Shown: positions 1 through 5,364 of the stretch, piece by piece | Numbering within the stretch: position 1 is the first letter of the stretch | How the letters are laid out: each line of letters opens with the position of its first letter | NCBI GenBank assembly: GCA_000416005.1 | Contig: KE356562.1 | Span: forward strand, 1,095,576-1,104,044 | DNA length: 8,469 nucleotides | Direction of reading: 5' to 3' | DNA from: Haloquadratum sp. J07HQX50 | GTDB taxonomy: Archaea > Halobacteriota > Halobacteria > Halobacteriales > Haloferacaceae | Position numbers and translations under genes: made by a program | The notes under the pieces: model-generated | What the model saw: the letters and a program-made list of their open reading frames with translations, nothing else | The model's database searches: none | Told to the model about the DNA's origin: nothing

Positions 1-8
1 GTCTGAAC

Positions 9-34
9 GCTGAGGGATGATTAATTTCCTCAGC
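9..34. terminator. Small inverted repeat at window start
   Basis: GCTGAGG (9-15) and CCTCAGC (28-34) form a perfect 7-bp stem with an AT-rich 12-nt loop. It could end a gene lying before the window or be a regulatory stem. There is no clear T-run after it, so a terminator role is only a guess. Two further short stems follow: ATCAC/GTGAT (69-73/78-82) and GAATC/GATTC (88-92/96-100). Confidence 0.25.
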
Positions 35-80
35 ATTGTATCGTGAACTGTCTCGGGGCCGGAGAGAGATCACAAACGTG

Positions 81-310
81 ATGACGAGAATCGAAGATTC
101 CCGAACCGTTTCACTCAAGCCCGAGGCGATTCACTCCCGGGTGAGGCGAGTGTCTCCGAGGCTGTCCTCACGGTGATTTTATTCTTTAGCTCTGAAGAGA
201 ATGAGCTGGAAGAGCTTCCACTGGGAGATTATAATGACTCATGTCTGAATGATGATCTCTCATGTAGTTTCGTGAAATTCAGTGTGCGTCGATATGAACT
301 TCAGATATGA
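81..310 (+). pseudogene. Decayed HalOD1-like domain protein
   Basis: No intact gene is present, but one frame is open from 47 to the TGA at 308-310. It reads SVSEAVLTVI, then EENELEELPLGDY, then FVKFSVRRYELQI. This resembles the haloarchaeal HalOD1 output domain: a SEAV helix, an LPPL..IDPDAL turn and a final V.FSY.GYEV strand. The turn is eroded (PL and IDPDAL are incomplete). The frame has no good start; the likely original start is ATG 81 in another frame (MTRIEDSRTVSLKPEAIHS), implying a frameshift around 135-165. HalOD1 proteins are small, probably signalling-linked modules. The terminal TGA overlaps the ATG of the next gene (ATGA), suggesting an old coupled pair. The family assignment is by eye and moderate at best. 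Confidence 0.4.
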
Positions 311-519
311 TTAATTCTGTAGCACAGTGGTTCCGGTCGAAACCGTTCGCACAACAACTTATCATTCTCGCTGTGATGTTTGATCCGATCGGATTTATCG
401 GCGGATACTTGCTCGCACCAGTATTCAATCTGGACCCAGTCATAGGCGGCGCATTTGGCATAGCAATAGCTAGTGTCCCAACCTCGCTTCATGTTCTCAA
501 TCGCACTGTGGGGGCGTAG
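307..519 (+). CDS. Small two-helix membrane protein, 70 aa
   Basis: A 70-residue protein with a short basic N-terminus (WFRSKPF) and two hydrophobic segments, about residues 17-38 (ending IGGYLLAPVF) and 43-65 (PVIGGAFGIAIASVP), joined by a short NLDP turn. It looks like the many uncharacterised haloarchaeal small membrane proteins, and I know no function for it. ATG 307 is chosen because the next upstream ATG (295) runs into a stop within a few codons, and because 307 overlaps the preceding stop as ATGA. No Shine-Dalgarno sequence or clear TATA box lies just upstream. The frame is clean and the hydrophobic pattern coherent, so it is probably real. The neighbouring minus-strand frame in the same place is only a shadow reading into the tnpB remnant. 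Confidence 0.6.
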   Translation: MINSVAQWFRSKPFAQQLIILAVMFDPIGFIGGYLLAPVFNLDPVIGGAFGIAIASVPTSLHVLNRTVGA

Positions 520-588
520 GCAAGCAATATCAAGGCTGACATATTCATCGTCTGAGGGTGGGGAAATCTTGAGGGTGGGATATGAAGC

Positions 589-849
589 GTGACAGTCTAC
601 TACTGGTTCCTGCGATTGGAGTTCGCTGGACAACTCGTGAAGATAGATTCCGGGCTGTGCCAACCAGTACTGCGACTGTCCGGAAGACTCGGCATGATTC
701 TCTATGTTCATATCGAGATGGATGTTCTTTGCCGCGTTCATCTCAGTGTTGTACCGTGTCGATTGCATCACGGTCGTCCTGCCACGTGCAGGTGGGATGG
801 CAGCTTTGACCCTGCGACACGCGCTGCAAAGCACGCTCGGGGGAACAGT
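589..849 (-). pseudogene. tnpB: C-terminal remnant of IS200/IS605-family TnpB
   Basis: On the minus strand the frame contains CSAC (about 819-830), then NAAKNI (721-738), then SQYWLAQPGIYLHELSSE and EPVVDCH (ending near 590). The D/xNAAKNI motif ends the RuvC nuclease of TnpB-type RNA-guided proteins. The WLAQP...VVDC tail matches one C-terminal class of haloarchaeal TnpB that I recall. The first zinc-ribbon CxxC is present, but the second pair that should precede NAAKNI is missing and the Asp of the DxN motif is Glu. No earlier TnpB domains can be read upstream, so this is a truncated, dead copy. The frame stays open to about 301, but sequence beyond the VVDC tail overlaps the small membrane gene and is not claimed as coding. 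Confidence 0.62.
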
Positions 850-919
850 TGAGCGACGACTGGTAAGGCTAGCCACCTGAGAGCGCATCTGGGCCGCTGA
901 GGAGGCGCGCAATCCTCAC

Positions 920-959
920 GTTCCCACTCTCACGGCTTCAGCCGTGGGGGAAAGTGAAC
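920..959. repeat. Imperfect palindrome, likely IS200/IS605 end
   Basis: CACGGCT (931-937), a TC loop and AGCCGTG (940-946) form a perfect 7-bp hairpin. Flanking GTTC (920-923) and GAAC (956-959) extend it as an imperfect 40-nt palindrome. Short GC hairpins of the form ACGGCT-TC-AGCCGT are familiar near the right end of haloarchaeal IS200/IS605 elements. Here it lies on the 5' side of the minus-strand tnpB remnant, so it probably belongs to a different or rearranged copy. A terminator or regulatory stem for the DUF4385 gene is the alternative. Confidence 0.4.
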
Positions 960-1002
960 GGAGGTTCCAACACAATGGAATAGATAATTGATGTACAAAC
1001 AA

Positions 1003-1415
1003 ATGTCTGATGACCCTGCGTACGACATAGAGTTTCAAGAAAACCCAACTGAGTATGAGATTGGACGGGCAGAGCAAGATGCATTTAAACTTCAGCCGTA
1101 TGAAAGTGAGTTGCTCCCTGTGTGGGGAATTAAGACACTACATGAGGCAGGGCGAGCGGCGACAGACATTTATCAGAAGTTCGAAGAATACAATCAGGCA
1201 CGGGAGTTCGTTGGGATGGACATGGCCCGGAAGTATCTTCAGATGGGGTGGACACGAAGTCTTCGGTACGGCAAGTATCCTGGTGGACGAAAGTATGAAA
1301 GCGGCGAAGAGCGTGGACCGCAGGAATGGTATGATGAAGAAAATGTAACATCTCACAAGTGTACCGGGAGTATCTTGAGAAGATAAATGCAGATGAACAA
1401 TACCAGCAAGTAAAA
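1003..1415 (+). pseudogene. DUF4385 family protein, frameshifted
   Basis: The frame from ATG 1003 (MSDDPAYDIEF) carries the DUF4385 hallmarks in order: ENPTEYEIGRAEQ, LQPYESELLP, EFVGMDMARKYLQMGWTR and YPGGRKY. It then leaves the family path near 1340-1358 and stops at 1384-1386. The missing end is readable in another frame as VYREYLEKINADEQYQQVK (from 1359), so one base has been lost (or two gained) around the AAAA run at 1340-1343. Beyond 1415 the family tail is absent and the second frame runs on to 1625, so the 3' end is also damaged. Conserved glycines of the GRGEQG motif are changed (GRAEQD) and PHWRFKT has become PVWGIKT, which fits decay. ATG 991 and TTG 988 are also in frame, but SDDP is the usual family start. 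The biochemical role of DUF4385 is unknown. Confidence 0.7.
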
Positions 1416-1433
1416 ACGATTGGTAGCCCTCTC

Positions 1434-1475
1434 AACACGTCATCGTGTTCAGTTGCGTTGCCATTCTCGCAACTG
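1434..1475. repeat. Two adjacent perfect hairpins
   Basis: AACACG-TCAT-CGTGTT (1434-1449) is immediately followed by CAGTTGC (1450-1456), a 12-nt loop and GCAACTG (1469-1475). Both stems are perfect, 6 and 7 bp, with no gap between them. They lie just after the broken DUF4385 gene. They could be terminators, the end of a transposable element or part of a structured RNA; nothing in the flanks decides between these. Confidence 0.4.
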
Positions 1476-1692
1476 GTAGGCGAGGACTCTCCAGCGCTGA
1501 AGCATGGATATTCACGTCCCAGCGCTCATTCGATACGAAACGCCCAAGATTCGATTGGACCACTGGTCATGGCGACTATGACTCATGTCTCTTGTCGGAA
1601 GACTTTGAGTCGCTCTTTTTTGTGAATATACACTATGTATTTCACGTTTGTATTCATCGTCGATTCATATGATTCGCGTCACGTTTCCGTTC

Positions 1693-1721
1693 GCAGCACG
1701 GGTGCGGTTCGCCCGTGCTGC
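1693..1721. repeat. Perfect 10-bp inverted repeat
   Basis: GCAGCACGGG (1693-1702) and CCCGTGCTGC (1712-1721) pair perfectly around a 9-nt loop. It lies about 105 nt before the sppA TATA box, so it is not an obvious operator. A terminator for transcripts from the left or a mobile-element end are both possible. Confidence 0.5.
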
Positions 1722-1780
1722 CTCGCTACCGATATCGTCTTATCGTATGCGGCAGGAGACCTGGATCACGCGACATCTTT

Positions 1781-1798
1781 CCCGCAGTGAACGGCGGG
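1781..1798. repeat. Hairpin resembling a tnpB-element end
   Basis: CCCGC (1781-1785) and GCGGG (1794-1798) enclose AGTGAACG. The motif CCCGCCGTGAACGGCGGG is one I associate with the 3' ends of haloarchaeal tnpB-type elements; this copy has one mismatch that shortens the stem. No tnpB lies next to it, so if the link holds it is a solo end left after loss of the element. It lies 28 nt before the sppA TATA box. Confidence 0.35.
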
Positions 1799-1826
1799 AT
1801 TCTCTCGCTGTATCGAGATAGATAGC

Positions 1827-1833
1827 ATATAAA
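1827..1833 (+). promoter_or_regulatory. TATA box of sppA
   Basis: ATATAAA is centred 28 nt before ATG 1858. In haloarchaea the TATA box sits about 27 nt before the transcription start, so transcription would begin at or within a base or two of the ATG. There is no Shine-Dalgarno sequence, which fits a leaderless mRNA. Confidence 0.65.
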
Positions 1834-1857
1834 CGCCCGCTCCCCCTACAAAATCAC

Positions 1858-2790
1858 ATGAAAATGTTCAGCCGTTCTAACGAGCATACGCTTATCGCCG
1901 CTGCCGTAATCGGAGCAACAGTGAGCGTGGTTGGAAAGGAACTCATTGCTCAACTCTCCAGAGGGCGGTTCGGAGACACTGAAGAATTCAATACAGCGAG
2001 AGTAACTGTTTCTGGACCAATTCAGCGAGAGAGTGGAAGCCCCTCGCTGTCAGGAGTAGGCGGGACAACCGCTGATGACATAGTCGAGCAAATAGAAGCA
2101 GCTGACGAGAGTGAACATGTCGAAGCACTCGTCGTCGAGTTGAATACTCCTGGTGGTGAGGTGCTCCCCAGCGACGATATACGGCAGGCTGTCGTCGATT
2201 TTGACGGGCCAACGGTTGCGTTCGCAACAGATACGTGTGCGTCCGGGGGGTATTGGATTGCAAGCGGCTGTGACGAGTTGTGGGCCCGAGATGTGAGTCT
2301 CGTTGGCTCTATCGGTGTGGTCGGGTCACGTCCAAACGCGTCCGACTTAGCTAGTAAGCTCGGCATCTCGTATGAGCAATTCACTGCTGGGAAATACAAG
2401 GATGCTGGTGTCCCACTTCGTGAAATTGAAGAAGATGAGCGGGAATACCTCCAGAGTATTATCGATGGTTACTATGACCAGTTTGTCGAGACGGTTAGTA
2501 AAGGCCGCAATATGGACCCTGAGACGATTCGGGAGACAGAGGCGCGAGTCTATCTTGGCACTGACGCCCTGGAAATGGGGCTTGTTGATGAGCTTGGGAC
2601 TGAAGAGGATGTCAAGAGTCGAATTGAAGGATTGATTGATACAGAGCCAGAGATTCGTGAGTTCACACCTCAGCGCGGACTTGTTGAGCGACTGGGAATC
2701 GGTGCAGAACGGATTGCGTTTGCGTTTGGTAACGGCTTCGCGAGCATGTTTACAAACGAGAGTAGCGAAATTGATGTCGAAGTGCGGTAG
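1858..2790 (+). CDS. sppA: Signal peptide peptidase SppA, S49 family
   Basis: A 310-residue membrane-anchored serine protease of family S49, which cleaves leftover signal peptides and other membrane-embedded peptides. Residues 11-31 form one hydrophobic N-terminal anchor; the rest is a soluble acidic domain, probably on the outer face. The ClpP-like core includes VEALVVELNTPGGEV (88-102), the nucleophile Ser129 in CASGGYWIAS, LVGSIGVVGS (148-157) and the general base Lys181 in AGKYKD. The 52-residue Ser-Lys spacing is the same as in Bacillus SppA (Ser147/Lys199). It is the short single-domain form, not the duplicated E. coli type. ATG 1858 fits the TATA spacing; the alternative ATG 1864 is two codons inside. 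The gene stands alone, with a decayed region upstream and a convergent phosphoesterase 193 nt downstream. All catalytic motifs are intact. Confidence 0.93.
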   Translation: MKMFSRSNEHTLIAAAVIGATVSVVGKELIAQLSRGRFGDTEEFNTARVTVSGPIQRESGSPSLSGVGGTTADDIVEQIEAADESEHVEALVVELNTPGGEVLPSDDIRQAVVDFDGPTVAFATDTCASGGYWIASGCDELWARDVSLVGSIGVVGSRPNASDLASKLGISYEQFTAGKYKDAGVPLREIEEDEREYLQSIIDGYYDQFVETVSKGRNMDPETIRETEARVYLGTDALEMGLVDELGTEEDVKSRIEGLIDTEPEIREFTPQRGLVERLGIGAERIAFAFGNGFASMFTNESSEIDVEVR

Positions 2791-2983
2791 GGAGATACTC
2801 AAATGTCAGCGCTCGGTGGGACATCGCTAGCTTTGATCCGGTTTACCTCGTGCTGCTGCAATACTGTTGTTTCTGTATCACTATTGTGCACATCGGTGTG
2901 AAACCGCCTATCGCTGTCCGTGAAGAGTGGATCTTCGGGAGGCACGACGTACATTCGGAGGTGACAGTGAGTGACTCAAAAGA

Positions 2984-3865
2984 TCATATCTCAGTCACCA
3001 CTGCATCAGTAGGCGTGTTCCTCACGGCGACAATTTTGTTAGGGTGCTCAATGAGCACAGCTTCGCCACCTGAGGAATCCAGATTGGATCGAATGACATT
3101 TTGACACAATACCTGCCCTGTTCGTGTTGGCCTTTGCTGTCGTGAATGGCCAACGACCTGTGGAGGGGCATCCTGTTGAACATGTTCGAAATCCATCCAC
3201 AGAAGTCCCGCAGACGGACCTCGGCCAAATCCACCTCCAACTCCAAAGACAAGTTGGTATTCAGAGAGAATATCCAGCTGATCGGCTCTATATCTTGCCT
3301 CCTGCAGCATAGTCAGCAACTGATTGCTCGCCTCGCTCGCTTGACGGTTTGCTCTTCCGACCTCAAAGTATTCGTTATCTCCTGCATGAGAATATGTATA
3401 TCGATATCCCTCAAATGCAACTGCGATGCTTCCATCCGCGACGTGTCTAATAAATGACTCTCGTAAGCTTTCGTTCATCTTGATACTGTAGACACCTGGC
3501 CACTGGAATCGCTCAGGAAATAGAACGGCCATCTCGTGGTTACCGAGGTGATAGCGCACTCGTCCATCGGGTGCTTCCTTGACAAGGCGTTCTAAAAGAT
3601 TTAGGCATGCCCGGTTCTCGTCTCCCCGGTCAATCAAATCACCATTCACGATGAGTATATAATCATTGCCGGCCCAATGAAGAAGGCCATCCTCATCGGA
3701 CCTGACGACTGGCGGATATTCGTCCGTCTCACCGACAGCAGTCAGTGCGTTTCGCGCAGCACTGAGATATCCATGAACATCACTGAGGCTCACGATTGCT
3801 GGTGACTCTCCACGAGCGCGGAACCACTCAACACTCTCTGGCGTTGCACCGGGATCAAAGTTCAT
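2984..3865 (-). CDS. Calcineurin-like metallophosphoesterase
   Basis: A 293-residue cytoplasmic two-metal phosphoesterase. The metal-ligand motifs appear in order: SDVHG (Asp29, His31), NGDLIDRG (Asp76, Arg80), GNHE (Asn109, His110), YSHAGD (His160) and VVGHS (His240). The GDxxDRG plus GNHE pattern places it with the PPP-type serine/threonine phosphatases and diadenosine tetraphosphatases; the first motif has Ser where GDxHG has Gly. Substrate cannot be told from sequence: phosphoprotein or a dinucleotide are the main options. ATG 3865 (MNFDPGATPE) is preferred because the frame upstream to 4027 (Cys/Arg-rich, low acidic content) does not look like halophile coding sequence. There is no signal peptide. 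The gene converges with sppA and no operon partner is visible. Confidence 0.9.
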   Translation of the reverse strand: MNFDPGATPESVEWFRARGESPAIVSLSDVHGYLSAARNALTAVGETDEYPPVVRSDEDGLLHWAGNDYILIVNGDLIDRGDENRACLNLLERLVKEAPDGRVRYHLGNHEMAVLFPERFQWPGVYSIKMNESLRESFIRHVADGSIAVAFEGYRYTYSHAGDNEYFEVGRANRQASEASNQLLTMLQEARYRADQLDILSEYQLVFGVGGGFGRGPSAGLLWMDFEHVQQDAPPQVVGHSRQQRPTRTGQVLCQNVIRSNLDSSGGEAVLIEHPNKIVAVRNTPTDAVVTEI

Positions 3866-3922
3866 AGATGGATTATTATTCGGCAAGTAATCAGCGGTTG
3901 GGTCTGATGTGTCGTGTCGTCT

Positions 3923-3931
3923 GAATATACT
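3923..3931 (-). promoter_or_regulatory. Candidate TATA box of phosphoesterase gene
   Basis: On the minus strand GTATATTCA lies about 60 nt before ATG 3865, which would give a leader of roughly 30-35 nt. No better AT-rich box sits nearer the start. Confidence 0.3.
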
Positions 3932-3975
3932 TTGATACGTGACCAACAGCTGTATTTGGGGTTCGAAGAACGGGC

Positions 3976-4257
3976 TTGTTAAGCGGCAACACAAGGAGTG
4001 GAACTCACGACACGATATTTGAGGCAATTAGGTCTCGGACATCAGATCGTCTATTTGATAAATGTCAATTCGTTGAAACTTGGGGTGAGCATCTCAACCA
4101 GTATCTTAAATATTGCTCGTTTGGAGCTTCAGAGCTCAAGAATAAGCTGAATCGTATAGAAAACACATTTTCAACTCCCTCACCTTACTTCGTTCACTGG
4201 GAAACGGACCTGACTGTTGAGGGCAGGGCTGGGCTTGTCAGTGATCTCTTCGTCTGA
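3976..4257 (+). CDS. Orphan open frame, possibly a gene fragment
   Basis: I do not recognise this. The frame is open from 3943 to the TGA at 4255-4257, but its only start-like codon before the body is a TTG at 3976. The translation looks protein-like: an amphipathic, charged stretch (DRLFDKCQFVETWGEHLNQY), then SELKNKLNRIENTF, then STPSPYFVHWETDLTVEGRA and the end SDLFV. That texture, with no ATG or GTG, suggests the C-terminal part of a longer protein whose front was lost, or a decayed gene. The end converges with the tnpB remnant that starts 13 nt further on. GTCAG/CTGAC (4237-4241/4253-4257) pair across the last codons and might act as a terminator. Confidence 0.3.
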   Translation: MLSGNTRSGTHDTIFEAIRSRTSDRLFDKCQFVETWGEHLNQYLKYCSFGASELKNKLNRIENTFSTPSPYFVHWETDLTVEGRAGLVSDLFV

Positions 4258-4269
4258 CCCAACCCTGCT

Positions 4270-4999
4270 TCACTTTAGACTCAGTTCGGTGTAAGAGTGC
4301 CACTCACAACCTGGCGTCCTCAACCCTGAGTTGAGAGCATATCGACTGATGCTCTACCTCCGAGACGGTTGATATCCCTGAAGCAGATACAACTCCGCGA
4401 CATTCTTAACTGCGTTGTAGTCAGCGTGGTTCTAATTTCTACACTGCCGGGTACTCAAACTCGCTCTGATGACGGTTGTCATCACGGACATTCCCGTTCA
4501 CCGCTGTGACGTGTTCCCTGGATGTACGGTATCCACAAACGCAGCCCTCTCTTCTGACCTGTACTCAACAAACCGCTTGAGTTTGTGGAACGCCCACATT
4601 GAGTGCCAGTCAGCACACGAGAAACGGTCTCGAATCTGGTCAAGTTTCTCACGATGATTCCATCGCAATTGTATTCGAGTGTTTCCTTCGACAATTCCGT
4701 TTGCCATAGAGTGCAAGAGACATAAAGTGGGACTGCGTTGCTCGTTTGCCTTCCTTTCGACGTTCAATGCAAGAGCGAATGCTGCTGGCAACTTCGTGGC
4801 ACACGAGAATCGTGTGCTAACAGTTCACCTTTGTTGCTCGTTGCACCGTGTCTCTGACTACATTTCTGACACCAGCCTGTGAGTGTTCGTTCTCCCACAG
4901 TCGGTGAGATACAATATTGAACTCATCAAGCCACTCGTCGACTGTGGGTGTGAATAGCTCGTAGTCTTGGTAGGAGAATCCGTCAAGCCGTGTAATTAC
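4270..4999 (-). pseudogene. tnpB: Degenerate IS200/IS605-family tnpB
   Basis: Pieces of one TnpB (the RNA-guided nuclease-type protein of IS200/IS605) can be read in order on the minus strand. The N-terminal part VITRLDGFSYQDYELFTP to VRDTVQRATK (4999-4820) ends at a TAG (4817-4819). Another frame gives HREKLDQIRDRFSCADWHS, then MWAFHKLKRFVEYRSEER, then TVHPGNTSQR (ending near 4498), the core before the zinc ribbon. A further frame gives NHADYNAVKNVAELYLLQGY (about 4435-4376), a TAG, then the tail to TGA 4270-4272. The middle, with the first RuvC aspartate, is missing, the zinc-ribbon cysteines are scrambled, and at least two stops and two frame changes are present. It cannot make TnpB. No tnpA is visible beside it. 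Confidence 0.8.
4799..4817. repeat. Perfect 8-bp hairpin at the tnpB break
   Basis: GCACACGA (4799-4806), a GAA loop and TCGTGTGC (4810-4817) form a perfect hairpin that extends by a G-T and a T-A pair. It sits exactly where the N-terminal tnpB piece stops and the middle of the gene is missing. It may be a scar of the deletion or the end of another small element. Confidence 0.45.
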
Positions 5000-5033
5000 G
5001 GTTCAACGGGAATACATACTTCCTGATGCCATC

Positions 5034-5050
5034 GTGCTTTGGAGAAGCAC
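5034..5050. repeat. Hairpin on the 5' side of tnpB remnant
   Basis: GTGCTT (5034-5039) and AAGCAC (5045-5050) pair perfectly around TGGAG. IS200/IS605 elements carry small subterminal hairpins at both ends, and this one lies about 35 nt outside the tnpB 5' end, so it is a candidate left-end hairpin. The position is the main argument. Confidence 0.4.
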
Positions 5051-5364
5051 TTTCGCTTGATATGTGCTATGATGGGTTGCGTTCTTAGCAGGGGTGTCGG
5101 TTTCTCCCCTCTCTACTCGCTCAGTTCACTCCGTTCCGCTCGGTCCTTGAGCAAGGCGACGATCTCGAAAGTGTTGAAACGGCACAGCGAAACCAGATTC
5201 GGAACCGTTTAATTCTGAGGTGAGTGTGAAATGATTGTAGGTACTGTCCAGACCTGAGAACCTGAGATACGGTCGGACTGCGGGAGGAACCATCGCTAGA
5301 AGCCGAAGCCGCTGTTTAATTGGGAGTGAGGTGGAGTGATTAACGAGTTTATCCTATAACAATC
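5051..5364. other. Gene-free stretch before the MFS gene
   Basis: I see no gene here. GTTTAATTCTGAGGTGAGTG (5207 on, about 30 nt) recurs as GTTTAATTGGGAGTGAGGTG (5314 on, about 28 nt), an imperfect direct repeat 107 nt apart. The part at 5275-5310 (GACTGCGGGAGGAAC and AGAAGCCGAAGCC) faintly resembles the 3' ends of haloarchaeal tnpB elements on the plus strand. The MFS promoter must lie at the right edge; AT-rich GATTAAC (5338-5344) is at a fitting distance for a TATA box but is a poor match. Confidence 0.4.

Larger units (their letters stand above)
1416..1780. other. Gene-free stretch before sppA
   Basis: I see no intact gene here. A 25-codon frame from ATG 1504 (MDIHVPALIRYETPKI...) to the TGA at 1579-1581 looks protein-like but is too short to assign and may be a remnant. 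A T-run at 1615-1621 could stop transcription from the left. A 10-bp hairpin at 1693-1721 and an IS-like hairpin at 1781-1798 lie nearer sppA. Confidence 0.5.

Noticed and set aside
69..100. C/D box small RNA suggested by GTGATGA at 78-84
   Set aside because: The C-box-like heptamer is present, but no CTGA D box occurs within a normal 50-70 nt spacing; the next one is over 100 nt away.
301..912. 203-residue minus-strand open frame as a complete gene
   Set aside because: Only its middle matches a TnpB C-terminus. The front lacks TnpB domains, and the end overlaps the small membrane gene with no coherent protein texture.
2022..2802. Long minus-strand frames opposite sppA
   Set aside because: They are antisense shadows; the plus strand encodes all SppA catalytic motifs without a break.
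2850..3104. 84-residue plus-strand frame with Cys-rich start
   Set aside because: Its second half runs antisense through the phosphoesterase gene and its start is not supported by any signal or halophile-like composition.
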